From Promethearchaeota archaeon (GTDB lineage Archaea > Asgardarchaeota > Lokiarchaeia > Sigynarchaeales > SOKP01): a DNA stretch of 33,094 nt. A model generated the notes under the pieces. The model did no database searches, was not told the DNA's origin, and saw nothing but the letters and a program-made list of their open reading frames with translations. Positions 24,169-32,182 of the stretch are shown here, one piece after another. The stretch covers positions 1 through 33,094 of the forward strand of contig WJKD01000410.1 of assembly GCA_014729315.1 (NCBI GenBank). The letters run 5' to 3'. Each line of letters begins with the position of its first letter. Positions within the stretch are counted from its first letter, which is position 1. The translations under genes and the position numbers were made by a program.

Positions 24169-25005
24169 TTATTTTTGATGTATTCGTTTCAGCTCATTTC
24201 TAAAATATGGTTCAATATTGGCGTTCAATGAGACGATAGGCAGATAATCACCCATTTTGAGACGATTATTTAAATCCCTTCCGTCTCTACGGAACATCTT
24301 ACCACCCGCTTCTTGTACTATGAGATAACCCCCTGCGATGTCAACTAATCTTGTACCTTCTCTAAAATCAATATAACCGTCAATACTGCCTTTCGCTAAG
24401 AGGCAAAAGCTCAGAGCAACGCTACCCATTATTCTGATTTTATACAATTTACTAAAAATAGCGGCGTATTTTGATATAGCCTCAATGAGATGCTTATATG
24501 TATAATCAATTTCAAAAATTAATGGATCAGACATTGTATTTTCAGAAACACTGATTTTTTTATCATTCATGAAAGCTCCTTTTTCCTTTTCAGCCCAGTA
24601 GAGATCTTTCGTAGTTAAATCTAAAATAACAGCCTTTTTAATATCATTCATTTCATTTCCTTCTGCGTAAGCAAGAGAAACAGAACAGAACGGAATTCCC
24701 CTTGAAGAGTTCGTAGAACCATCTATCGGGTCAACAATTAACTTTTTCTGATTTTTTATAGCTTTTTCTTTATCTCCAATAAATTTTTCGCCAATTTCCT
24801 CGCTTATTAATAAGACATCGACTTGAGCTTTTTCTAACGAAGATATGACTATATCCTCGGCGACTACATCGATATACATCGAAACATCTCCTCCCGCACC
24901 TTTTTCAAGGGTTTTCGCACCTTCAGAAGTTCCGATTAATTGTGAGACGTTCTCGCTTATAGAAAGAGCTATTTTTTTAAGAAGATCAATAGTAATATTT
25001 GTCAT
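24169..25005 (-). CDS. Inositol monophosphatase family protein (IMPase/FBPase-like)
   Basis: This 278-residue Mg2+/Li+-sensitive sugar-phosphate phosphatase family member has GGDVSMYIDVVAED (38-51), the acidic SEE (68-70), the metal motif VDPIDGSTNSSRGIP (91-105) and a late VDIAGGYLIVQEAGG block near 216 (usual WD-x-A/P-G). Archaeal enzymes of this family act on inositol-1-phosphate, fructose-1,6-bisphosphate or NADP; the usual WDxAAG is VDIAGG here, so it may be an outlier. The missing Trp does not affect the acidic ligand. ATG start. It is the last gene of a minus-strand unit: the CDF-NifX gene ends 64 bases upstream. The substrate is open. Confidence 0.88.
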   Translation of the reverse strand: MTNITIDLLKKIALSISENVSQLIGTSEGAKTLEKGAGGDVSMYIDVVAEDIVISSLEKAQVDVLLISEEIGEKFIGDKEKAIKNQKKLIVDPIDGSTNSSRGIPFCSVSLAYAEGNEMNDIKKAVILDLTTKDLYWAEKEKGAFMNDKKISVSENTMSDPLIFEIDYTYKHLIEAISKYAAIFSKLYKIRIMGSVALSFCLLAKGSIDGYIDFREGTRLVDIAGGYLIVQEAGGKMFRRDGRDLNNRLKMGDYLPIVSLNANIEPYFRNELKRIHQK

Positions 25006-25069
25006 TTTTTATAAACTTAAAAATTAAAAATTCTTAATTTTCAGAATAAAGGATTTTAAAAAATCTTTT

Positions 25070-26323
25070 TCAAATCTTTAGAAGTTCTTTTTCGTGTTTG
25101 ATTATTTCGTTTAAATAATCTTTATCTGTGATCTCAAGCGATATCATCGAATTCTGAAAAACGAGCTTAGGACCTTTTTTCAAATCCTGTTTTAAATAGA
25201 TTTTATCCACTTTTTTTGAAACTAACCAGTCAGAAATTAGTATTCCTTTTCGTTTTTCTCGATCCTTAAACTTATTGGGAATAATTTCCTTGTTTATTAT
25301 TTCACCCTCTTGGAGTTCCATTATAGCAAAAAAATTAGAGTCCCCAAATTTATCAAACACTTTAGAGTTTAATCCCTCGTTGTTTTCTAACGGAACTGCG
25401 ATTGATAATGTCGGTTTTTCTTGCTCTTGGGCTATAATTTGTACTTTAAATATTTTTGGAAACGCGCTTTTTATTTTGCTACTTAGTTTATTTTTTAAAT
25501 CTTTTATCTGATACAGGGGCATTTCTTTGTCTAAAATCACATCAACTTCTACGATGATATATTTTCCGTAAGATCTTACTTCCAACTTTTCTACTTCTTT
25601 TATTCTTGGAAATTCTTCAATTATACTATATAATTCAGTTCGGTTTTCAAAATCAATAACCGCGTCAAGTAGAGTTTTAGTAGAATTAACAAAAATATCG
25701 TATCCACCCTTAAAAATAAACAGCGAGATAAATATACCGATAATGGAATCCAAAACAAAAATATTAAACATTGCTGCGATAAATCCAACGATTACAGACG
25801 AAGAAATAAGATTATCAAGTAGTTTTTCGCTTGCTTCAGATTTAATAATAGGAGAATTACTTTTTTTTCCTACGAATTTGAGATAAACTGTAGTAATTAA
25901 CGAAATCACCAAAGACACGATAAGGAATATGAAAATTTCGAAGGAAACAATGACTTTTTTTGGATTTCCTACAAAAAATGCTCCAATTTCCGTGATTGAT
26001 TGAAGTAGTATTTCGTAAGCAGTATAGAAAATGAAAAGCGAGATAATAAGACTAATGATGTTTTCTACCTTGTAATATCCATAAGGAAATTTTTTGTTGG
26101 GTTTTTTTCTTGCATAGACAATACCGATGAGCGAAGCTATTACCATTACGCAATCGGTGAGATTATCAAACGCGTCGGCTTGAAGCGCAATACTGTTGCT
26201 TAAGATGCTAAAAAATAATTTAGAGATGAATAATCCCAAATTAACCAATAACAAAACATAGTTAAGAAAAACTGGTTTTTCATAAAATTTTAAATCTTCT
26301 TGGTTATCGCTCACATTAATCAA
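25070..26323 (-). CDS. CDF transporter fused to a NifX-like domain
   Basis: This 417-residue protein has a membrane part (about 20-215) with the CDF TM2 ligands D53-x3-D57 (DAFDNLTD) and FPYGYYKVE (79-87, family GHxKxE-like). In TM5 the usual H-x3-D is E166-x3-D170 (SEKLLD). A ZT-dimer-like domain lies at about 220-300, and from 308 to about 405 a domain begins LSIAVPLENN, has KFGDSNFFAIMEL, a KG...SDWLVSKKVDKIY segment, and SLEIT. That is the pattern of dinitrogenase-cofactor-binding (NifX/NifB-C, MTH1175-like) domains: h-AVP, h-FG-s-xxF, and L..kkVd.hy. The start is TTG at 26323, overlapping the end of the upstream gene by eight bases, so translation is coupled. Metal unknown. Confidence 0.85.
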   Translation of the reverse strand: MINVSDNQEDLKFYEKPVFLNYVLLLVNLGLFISKLFFSILSNSIALQADAFDNLTDCVMVIASLIGIVYARKKPNKKFPYGYYKVENIISLIISLFIFYTAYEILLQSITEIGAFFVGNPKKVIVSFEIFIFLIVSLVISLITTVYLKFVGKKSNSPIIKSEASEKLLDNLISSSVIVGFIAAMFNIFVLDSIIGIFISLFIFKGGYDIFVNSTKTLLDAVIDFENRTELYSIIEEFPRIKEVEKLEVRSYGKYIIVEVDVILDKEMPLYQIKDLKNKLSSKIKSAFPKIFKVQIIAQEQEKPTLSIAVPLENNEGLNSKVFDKFGDSNFFAIMELQEGEIINKEIIPNKFKDREKRKGILISDWLVSKKVDKIYLKQDLKKGPKLVFQNSMISLEITDKDYLNEIIKHEKELLKI

Positions 26324-27050
26324 AAGGTCTTAAAATATTTTTCTCAATAATCCATCTATCAACAATAAAGATTTGTTCGTTTAAATTGTCTTTTATATTT
26401 ATAGTTTCAAAATTTTGAATCGTGCTTTTTGGTATCCAGAACTCCTTGTGGGCGTCTATTGAAATAAGAAGGGCTTTCTTAGCCTCCATGTTAATTTTAG
26501 CATGGATTTTAATTGGTTCTTTATCAACATCGTATTCCGTGGTTTCTACAACGGGTAAACCGTTCTTAGCGGTAATTTGTTCGGAAAAAAGACTATATTC
26601 TTGTTCGGTTGAATCTAAAATTTTATCTTTTGCTTTATATTGTTGTCCAGAAGTGGCAAATTTGATCTTCTCCTCTAAAATGTGTTCAATAAGTAAAGAT
26701 AAGAGCTTAGTATTTGGAAATTTAATTTTCTTTTTATAATCCCCTACTATTATAATTAGAACTTTTCTCGAATCATCTTCCCAACCTACAAAAATTTCTG
26801 TTTTTTCCTCCTTAAAAATGTGATAACCTCTCCAGTTTGCACCATTTCTTTTTAATATTTCAGAAATACAGATAATTTCTTCAATCGATAATTTAACGGT
26901 TTTTCCCTCACCAGAAGAAGGTTTTTCCCATTCTCCATCTTCTTTCCGTTTTACACATGTAATAAAAATATAGGGCTTTTTCATAGACGGGCTATTAAGT
27001 ATTATTCCAATTTTTTGTCCAAAAAAGCTCTTTGAATGATAATCTGCCAT
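26316..27050 (-). CDS. Orphan two-domain soluble protein with C-terminal WIPKS motif
   Basis: This 244-residue soluble protein opens MADYHSKSFFGQKIGII. N-terminal residues 25-132 form an alpha/beta-looking unit (FITCVKRKEDGEWEKPSSGE, KLSIEEIICISEILKRNG, EIFVGWEDDSRKVLIIIVGD); I have no named family for it, though the pattern of a short beta unit with GxGKTVKLS is reminiscent of single-strand DNA-binding or transcription-related small domains. The C-terminal 180-240 carries KKALLISIDAHKEFWIPKST, a W(I/V)PKS strand signature that recurs in many prokaryotic proteins of unknown role. The gap from 132 to 180 is polar and may be a linker. The gene overlaps the start of the CDF gene by eight bases. 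ATG start. First gene of the three-gene unit. Confidence 0.75.
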   Translation of the reverse strand: MADYHSKSFFGQKIGIILNSPSMKKPYIFITCVKRKEDGEWEKPSSGEGKTVKLSIEEIICISEILKRNGANWRGYHIFKEEKTEIFVGWEDDSRKVLIIIVGDYKKKIKFPNTKLLSLLIEHILEEKIKFATSGQQYKAKDKILDSTEQEYSLFSEQITAKNGLPVVETTEYDVDKEPIKIHAKINMEAKKALLISIDAHKEFWIPKSTIQNFETINIKDNLNEQIFIVDRWIIEKNILRPFD

Positions 27051-27438
27051 AAGAGTAGACTTTGAAATATGAAAATAATTTTTTATATAATATGTGTACC
27101 TACAAATTTAAATACATTCAATTAATCCGAATTTCATAATATTTAGGAAATATTTGCCCTTTTCTAAATCTTCTTACTGTTAGTCTGAAACATTATCATT
27201 CGACCTTAAATGAGGCGAAAAATATTTCTAAGTTATGAAATACAAGAGGATATTTTTAATTGTTGTAATTATTATTTTCTCTCAATCTTCAAATCTAGAA
27301 AATGTTTCATACTGCTTCTGATATTGGACTCCAAGAGCAATGTAAGGAAAACATTTATTTATATGATTTTATCCTATATACATTTTATAGGTTTGATATT
27401 TATTTACTCAATAGATTGTCTTTAAAACTTGAATAGAT
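27051..27438. other. Divergent promoter region, no gene seen
   Basis: This 388-base AT-rich gap lies between the divergent genes at 26316-27050 (minus) and 27439-28185 (plus). TATA-like boxes are visible: TTTATATGATT near 27355 for the plus gene, and TTTTATATAATATG near 27080 read on the minus side. A 71-codon plus-strand frame (27210-27425) has no SD, no recognisable product and poor codon use, so I leave it out as a gene. Confidence 0.4.
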
Positions 27439-28185
27439 ATGCCAGAAAGCGAACAGAATAAAGAAGAGCAAACTAACAATTCTGAAAAGGAAAAAGAAAA
27501 AGATCATTACATATATGCTAAGGTTCCAGAGGAAACAAGAAAAATAATCGATGAATTAAAGGACCAAGGAAAAACAATATCTTATATCATTAGCTCAGCA
27601 ATAGACATCTATTTTATCTATAACTCTATGCCCCAAGGATTAAAAGATTATGTGGAAAAGCACAGCAAAGAGTTTGGAGGTAGGCGAAATGTTGTAAAAG
27701 AAGCAATAAGGCTTTTACAATCCCAAGAAGAAAGGGATAAAGCAGAAGATATTGATCTATGGATAAGAGCACGCAGAGAAATGAACATGATGCTGGTAGG
27801 AAAGAAAATGTTTATTGAGCTTATTTCCTACGATAAGGAAAGAAATTATAAAATAACCAAAAAACTTCAAAACTTAGCCTTAGATATTATACTTTGGTAT
27901 CTGAGAAAGCCGATTAAGGATTTATCTTTTGAGGAATTTCTTTTTGCTGTAAAAAGAATTTGGATCGTCCTGAATTACTTTACGTTAATAGATGTTAAGA
28001 AAGAAAGCAATAAAATTTACTACGTTACCTTTAAACATAGTCAAAATAAAATTTTTAGCGATTTTTGGAAAGATTATTTCATAGACTTATTTAAATTGAA
28101 AAGATTCGCATTTGAATGTATTGTAGAAGGAGAATCTTATGAAGAATCCTTTTCTTTAACGATTAAAAAAATTTTAGATAAATAG
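27439..28185 (+). CDS. Ribbon-helix-helix-type protein with C-terminal helical domain, unknown
   Basis: This 248-residue protein has a low-complexity acidic/lysine N-terminus (1-22). Residues 24-62 (HYIYAKVPEETRKIIDELK..., then SYIISSAIDIYF) match the beta-alpha-alpha outline of RHH (CopG/MetJ-like) DNA-binding units: a short strand, then two helices. A second similar run at about 70-98 (LKDYVEKHSKEFGGRRNVVKEAIRLL) could be another RHH-like unit. From 106 on is an alpha-rich domain with RARREMNMMLVGKKMF, LQNLALDIILWYL and a late beta-looking region (KIYYVTFKH). A transcription regulator is the best guess, by fold pattern only. The ATG is 12-15 bases after TTGAATAG, with no strong SD. Single gene, convergent with uS10. 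Confidence 0.7.
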   Translation: MPESEQNKEEQTNNSEKEKEKDHYIYAKVPEETRKIIDELKDQGKTISYIISSAIDIYFIYNSMPQGLKDYVEKHSKEFGGRRNVVKEAIRLLQSQEERDKAEDIDLWIRARREMNMMLVGKKMFIELISYDKERNYKITKKLQNLALDIILWYLRKPIKDLSFEEFLFAVKRIWIVLNYFTLIDVKKESNKIYYVTFKHSQNKIFSDFWKDYFIDLFKLKRFAFECIVEGESYEESFSLTIKKILDK

Positions 28186-28214
28186 CCATTTAAGAATAAG
28201 TGCTTAAGATATAA

Positions 28215-28520
28215 TTACATTAATTCAATCTCGACGAGTACAGACTCTGGAATCTGTATCTTCATAATAAGATGCATTGACTTCTCGTCTGTAATAATCT
28301 CAAAAAGTCTTTTATGAATCCTCATTTCAAATTTAGCCCAGGTGGCAGTTCCTTGACCAGAAGGGGCTTTTAATGTAGGGACTCTTAAACGTTTCGTAGG
28401 AAGAGGGATGGGTCCGTATTTCTTAATTCCAGTTTTTTCACAAACGCTTTCTAATTGTTCGCACACCGATTTTAATGCTTCTAAATCCGTCGACGATAAT
28501 CGTATCCGAGCTTTTTGTAT
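28215..28520 (-). CDS. rps10: Ribosomal protein uS10, apparent ATA start
   Basis: This protein is part of the small subunit head. The full-length reading frame gives 101 residues, close to the archaeal norm of about 102: (M)QKARIRLSSTDLEALKS, then GPIPLPTKRLRVPT, APSGQGTATWAKFEMRIHKRL and a final strand IPESVLVEIELM. Only ATA at 28518-28520 lines up with the universal MQKARI... start. No in-frame ATG, GTG or TTG lies between the upstream stop (TAA, 28545-28547 approx.) and residue 19 (GTG at 28466), which would remove the first strand. GGTGATC, fully complementary to the 16S 3' end, lies at 28526-28532, five bases before the ATA. Single gene here; the next gene upstream is 142 bases away. Confidence 0.9.
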   Translation of the reverse strand: MQKARIRLSSTDLEALKSVCEQLESVCEKTGIKKYGPIPLPTKRLRVPTLKAPSGQGTATWAKFEMRIHKRLFEIITDEKSMHLIMKIQIPESVLVEIELM

Positions 28521-28525
28521 TGTTT

Positions 28526-28532
28526 GATCACC
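28526..28532 (-). promoter_or_regulatory. Strong Shine-Dalgarno sequence GGTGATC of uS10
   Basis: Read on the minus strand, GGTGATC is followed by AAACA... with the ATA codon five bases on. It pairs with the GATCACC(TCC) end of archaeal 16S rRNA, and its distance fits initiation at the ATA and not at the distant GTG (54 bases further). This is the strongest RBS in the window and decides the start. Confidence 0.75.
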
Positions 28533-28662
28533 AATGAATTCTTTTTAAACTTTACGCTTCATAACTCATAGTTGTGTAATGAATTGTAATATCCAAAATT
28601 ATTGTTATTAAATAAATTTTATTATAAATATCAAAAGAACGTTTGAGCAAAAGAAATGGTGC

Positions 28663-29793
28663 TCAGCTAAGAAGAAATTTATTCCCTAAATGAACGTTTT
28701 CTAAGTATTTTTTTGCGATTTTTAGGCAATTATTTGCTTGTTTTCTCGGAGTTATTGGCAAATCTTTCATCTTATAGTTTCCGTGGAAGACTAATAAACT
28801 GTAAGGGATTTTGGGATTGATTTCGCTAATGAATTTTGCTATTAATTCTATCTCTTCGTGGTTAACATAATCTGGAACCATTAAAGTACACGCACTTATT
28901 TCAAACAGATTATTACGGGTTCCAAAATATGTTTCTGCCAAATTTGTGAAGTTCTTAAGAGTTCTACGATTAGAGACTCCGCACAGAGCTAAATTTAATT
29001 TTTCATTAAAACTTTTTAAGTCAAATTTAATATTTCCTCCCGATTCTAAGGCAATTTTCATGCATTCTTCTGCTAATTTAGGATTTCCGCTTCCATTCCA
29101 TTCCCAACAGACGCGCATGATGCGGGATGGGTCGTCTTTTTTCACCTTTTTCAAAATCTTTTTTGATAAGTTAATTGTAAATGGTAATTGTGATTCGGGC
29201 GTTCCCCCAAAATAACAAATACATGTAATGTCTTTATTCTTTGCAATTTGAGATACTATTTCTTCTGCGTTTACGAAATGACTTTTGGAAATAATTTTAT
29301 GAGACCAATTCTGACAAAATAGGCAATTGAAGGTGCAACCATATAAGAAAGCAGCATAGCTATGTGTCCCTCGTTCTGGACCTTCGAAGTTTGAAAATTC
29401 GGGATATCCCGCTGATGTTGCCGCTGGGCAAAACCAAGAATTACAGCAATTCGTAGGATTTAGATCGAGATATCCATGAATATAACCTTTTGATCTTGAG
29501 GGAAAAGGAAGTGTTCCATTAGATTCTTTCTGAGGATCTCTTAACCCACAATAGCTCACATCCCTATCAGAGAGAACACAATGGTTTATACAGTGATTAC
29601 ACTTGATCTGGATGTTTTCTTGAGCTTTTGGGGGCTCAATCGGGAGATCTACTTGCTCTCTCACACTTTTGTGGATTTTTATTATGTGGTCTTTGATTGC
29701 GCCCCAATCTTCGTTAAGAATGCAATCTCTACAGACATTTAAAACATTAGAAATCAAATCGCTCTTCTTATTACAGAACTTACATTTTCCCAT
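28663..29793 (-). CDS. Cysteine-rich radical SAM protein, PflA/AmmeMemoRadiSam-like
   Basis: This 376-residue SAM-dependent [4Fe-4S] enzyme belongs to the COG1180/COG1313 style of activating enzymes. The radical SAM site is C153-x3-C157-x2-C160 in YGCTFNCLFCQNWSHK, with the CQNW tail that is frequent in pyruvate formate-lyase-activator relatives. N-terminal C4-x2-C7 and C21-x2-C24 make a zinc ribbon, and C65, C68, C72, C82 plus C116/C117 and C122 form a further cysteine cluster ahead of the radical SAM core, perhaps one or two extra Fe-S clusters. Later motifs: YFGGTPESQ (near 193), RVCWEWNGSG and KFDLKSF. The substrate is unknown. Single gene: the next (minus) gene, the methyltransferase, lies 141 bases upstream. 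ATG start. Confidence 0.87.
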   Translation of the reverse strand: MGKCKFCNKKSDLISNVLNVCRDCILNEDWGAIKDHIIKIHKSVREQVDLPIEPPKAQENIQIKCNHCINHCVLSDRDVSYCGLRDPQKESNGTLPFPSRSKGYIHGYLDLNPTNCCNSWFCPAATSAGYPEFSNFEGPERGTHSYAAFLYGCTFNCLFCQNWSHKIISKSHFVNAEEIVSQIAKNKDITCICYFGGTPESQLPFTINLSKKILKKVKKDDPSRIMRVCWEWNGSGNPKLAEECMKIALESGGNIKFDLKSFNEKLNLALCGVSNRRTLKNFTNLAETYFGTRNNLFEISACTLMVPDYVNHEEIELIAKFISEINPKIPYSLLVFHGNYKMKDLPITPRKQANNCLKIAKKYLENVHLGNKFLLS

Positions 29794-29934
29794 AGTTTTC
29801 GATGATAATATTACATTTTGGTATAATTAAGATGCTATTTCTTTTTAACTTAACAATTAAACTCTAAGAAGAGTAATAACATTTAAATTACGAACTACGG
29901 AGTCTTGAAATTTTCAATTAAGAATAAGAAATCC

Positions 29935-30576
29935 TCATTCTTTATTTAATAGCAAAAATGTTTGACCTGATTTCTGATTTTGGTTCTGCTTGATGTAAAA
30001 TCCGTTAAATCCATTTTTTATAAAAGAATTAGAGAATATTTCCAATTCCTCGTCGTTTTCGGGATAGAATTCTATAATGCACCTCGCACCTTCCTTTAAA
30101 ATCTGACTCAAATGTTTTGCTGAACTATTTATATACTTTGTCTTTTCTTTAACATTTCGAGCATTATGTGTTATAAAATTGTAAGCTGATATTGAAATTG
30201 TGTGGTTAATAGCATTACATCTTATAGGTAAGTTCTTAATATCGGCTAATATAAGTTCTAATCCTTTAATATCATATTGAATTCTTTTATGCGACGCCTT
30301 ATATATCATATCTCTTAATATATCTATACCTATTACCTTAAAACCAAATTCTACTAAAGTAATAGAAGAAAAGCCAGTTCCACACCCTAGATCTATCACC
30401 AAATTATCACTAGGATTTATCTCTTGAAACCCTAATTTATCGTCGTACAAAAATTCTATGCATTTTAATGTAGTTTTTTTCTGATTACGCTTCATCCAGC
30501 CGGTGTTATTATAATCTTCAGCTTTTTTCCCTTGGTAAGATATAGGAAAATTAGGAATTGAATTTTTTCTATTCAC
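29935..30576 (-). CDS. Class I SAM methyltransferase resembling Bud23 (rRNA m7G methyltransferase)
   Basis: This 213-residue protein has the SAM motif I VIDLGCGTGFSS (60-71), then VIGIDILRDM (81-90). The usual N-terminal helix before the fold, PISYQGKKAEDYNNTGWMKRNQ (11-32), resembles the Y...A..Y..N.R....Q.EMT pattern of the eukaryotic 18S rRNA methyltransferase Bud23/WBSCR22. Further likenesses: ISISAYNF (128-135) for ISISAxQW, a long helix before HLSQILKEG, EFYPENDEELE (169-179) for the Q(L/F)YPEN--Q, and an ISGF-like NGFNGFYI stretch near 188. An archaeal Bud23-like protein or another rRNA/tRNA methyltransferase is possible. ATG start. No Trm112 partner is visible nearby. Confidence 0.85.
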   Translation of the reverse strand: MNRKNSIPNFPISYQGKKAEDYNNTGWMKRNQKKTTLKCIEFLYDDKLGFQEINPSDNLVIDLGCGTGFSSITLVEFGFKVIGIDILRDMIYKASHKRIQYDIKGLELILADIKNLPIRCNAINHTISISAYNFITHNARNVKEKTKYINSSAKHLSQILKEGARCIIEFYPENDEELEIFSNSFIKNGFNGFYIKQNQNQKSGQTFLLLNKE

Positions 30577-30886
30577 ACTTGTTCACAATTATTTAGAAAA
30601 AAAACTATTAAATATCAAAATTCAATATATTATAGTTAAATTGCATTAAAAACAATTATTAATAATTAGGAAAAACTGAACAATTACGTAATTAATTGAA
30701 TTATTACTTTAGAATAGAAGATGAAAAAGAGTTCCGTAAGATAAAACTAATACTTTTAAAGTATTTTTAAAAGTTATAAAAAAGAAATTATTAAATTGCC
30801 TAATGTAAGAATAGTCTATGTTAAATTAATAAATTTTAAAATAAATCATTATTTTCTAAAATTGATAATTAGACCAGGGATATAAA
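30577..30886. other. AT-rich divergent promoter region, no gene seen
   Basis: This 310-base gap separates the minus-strand methyltransferase and the plus-strand response regulator. It is very AT-rich (runs of T, A and AAATAAAT), with TTATAAAAAAG near 30774 as a possible TATA box for the regulator. I found no ORF, hairpin or repeat. Confidence 0.4.
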
Positions 30887-31276
30887 ATGTCTGAAAAAAA
30901 AGAAAGAAACACAATTTTAATTGTAGACGATGAACCAGATATTGTTCGTCTAACCGAAAAGTTTCTTAAATTAGGGGAGTTTGAGACAATTACCTGTAAT
31001 AATGGTAGGGATGCAATGGAAATTGTGAAAAAAAAACACGACGAAATAGCCCTCATTTTACTTGATATTATGATGCCCGGTACCTCAGGATATTCTGTTC
31101 TAAAGGAAATTAAAGACAATGACAGATTTAAAGATATTATTGTAGTTTTATTTACTGTAAAAAGTTTTAACGAAGATATTCAAAAAGGAAAAAGACTAGG
31201 CGCAGACGGTTATTTAACTAAACCATTTTCGGGAAAAGAACTGTTAAAATATGTCAAAGAAAAATTAAGTAATTAA
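30887..31276 (+). CDS. Stand-alone response regulator receiver protein (CheY-like)
   Basis: This 129-residue single-domain protein has acidic pocket D14-D15 (LIVDDEPD), the phospho-acceptor D60 (LLDIMMPGTSG), the switch T90 (LFTVK) and K112 (LTKPFSG). There is no output domain, so it passes phosphate to or from a partner. No histidine kinase is next to it; the 7TM protein at 23410 lacks a kinase domain. The ATG is 9 bases after CCAGGG. Alone in its unit with 310 bases upstream and 132 downstream. Receiver-only proteins are frequent in archaea with two-component systems. Confidence is high for family, low for partner. Confidence 0.93.
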   Translation: MSEKKERNTILIVDDEPDIVRLTEKFLKLGEFETITCNNGRDAMEIVKKKHDEIALILLDIMMPGTSGYSVLKEIKDNDRFKDIIVVLFTVKSFNEDIQKGKRLGADGYLTKPFSGKELLKYVKEKLSN

Positions 31277-31408
31277 ATGATTCATTGAAAATTAAGCTTA
31301 AAGAAAATTCTTTGTTTGAATCCGATTCCTTCATTGGTTTAAGTAAATTAGTTCTTCTATTAAAGATTTAAAAGTCTAAAATCATTAAAAATTAAGAGAT
31401 GATTCAAT

Positions 31409-32050
31409 ATGGTTTATGAGATAAAGAACGATAGAATACCGTTTCTTAAACAATACGTATCGACAGCAATCATAGTAATAAATGTGATTGTCCACATTAT
31501 TCAATATTTCGATCCTACGGGCTATATGTTTATCTACGAAGCAGGCTTTATTCCAGGTGAGTTTTTTGCGGGGAAAAAGATTTGGACTTTGTTCACAAGT
31601 ATGTTTATGCACGCAAATTTTGTCCATATTTTAATGAATCTCTGGTTTTTCTTCGTCGTCGCAGATAATTGCGAACATGCCATGGGGCACATACTCTTTT
31701 TAGTGACCTACTTAGTATCTGGAATATGCGCTTCCTTGCTTCATGGTCTTATTGCGTTAATAGATCCAATTCTTCTCGATATCCCTGCAATCGGAGCATC
31801 AGGGGCGATCTTCGGCGTTATTGCCGTTTACGGAATACTTTTCCCCAATAATCGATTAATACTTTTATCCCGAGTTGCCACACGGATTAGTGCAAAATAT
31901 TTCATCATTATATATTTTATCACAGAGCTCATCTATGGATTTCTCTCAATGTATTACCCCTCTGGAACAGCACACTTTGCACACATAGGAGGATTTATAA
32001 GTGGTGCAATTTTTGCGTTAATCTTTAAAGGTTTTAGTAAAGATTATTAA
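31409..32050 (+). CDS. Rhomboid family intramembrane serine protease
   Basis: This 213-residue polytopic membrane protein cleaves membrane anchors within the bilayer. Catalytic serine S131 is in GASGAIFG (129-136) and catalytic histidine H192 in HFAHIGGF (189-196). The conserved SMFMHANFVHILMNLWFF (64-81) is the usual helix-2 H...N motif region. Six membrane segments are expected: about 18-36, 66-84, 96-114, 127-146, 162-182 and 188-208. No cytoplasmic N-terminal or zinc-finger domain is fused, so it is the basic six-helix form. ATG start. It follows the response regulator gene by 132 bases on the same strand. Its substrates are unknown. Confidence 0.92.
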   Translation: MVYEIKNDRIPFLKQYVSTAIIVINVIVHIIQYFDPTGYMFIYEAGFIPGEFFAGKKIWTLFTSMFMHANFVHILMNLWFFFVVADNCEHAMGHILFLVTYLVSGICASLLHGLIALIDPILLDIPAIGASGAIFGVIAVYGILFPNNRLILLSRVATRISAKYFIIIYFITELIYGFLSMYYPSGTAHFAHIGGFISGAIFALIFKGFSKDY

Positions 32051-32182
32051 TCCAAATATACAAATCTTTCTGAAATTAAAAATAAAAGTTTTTTCTTTCA
32101 ATCCTTAACTTTTTTCAATAATCGTTAATTTAAAACCCATAATATTAATTTTAGTTGAAGCGAACGAAATTTTCGAGTTAAG

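Noticed and set aside
27210..27425. 71-codon plus-strand ORF in the divergent promoter gap
   Set aside because: No RBS, unrecognisable hydrophobic product, codon use typical of non-coding AT-rich sequence.
31310..31340. TTTGAATCCGATTCC as a possible tRNA T-arm
   Set aside because: No acceptor stem, anticodon stem or D-arm could be drawn around it; no tRNA was found elsewhere in the window.
30887..32050. Response regulator and rhomboid protease as one signalling unit
   Set aside because: Adjacency alone: there is a 132-base gap, no shared motif and no kinase, so I list them as separate genes.
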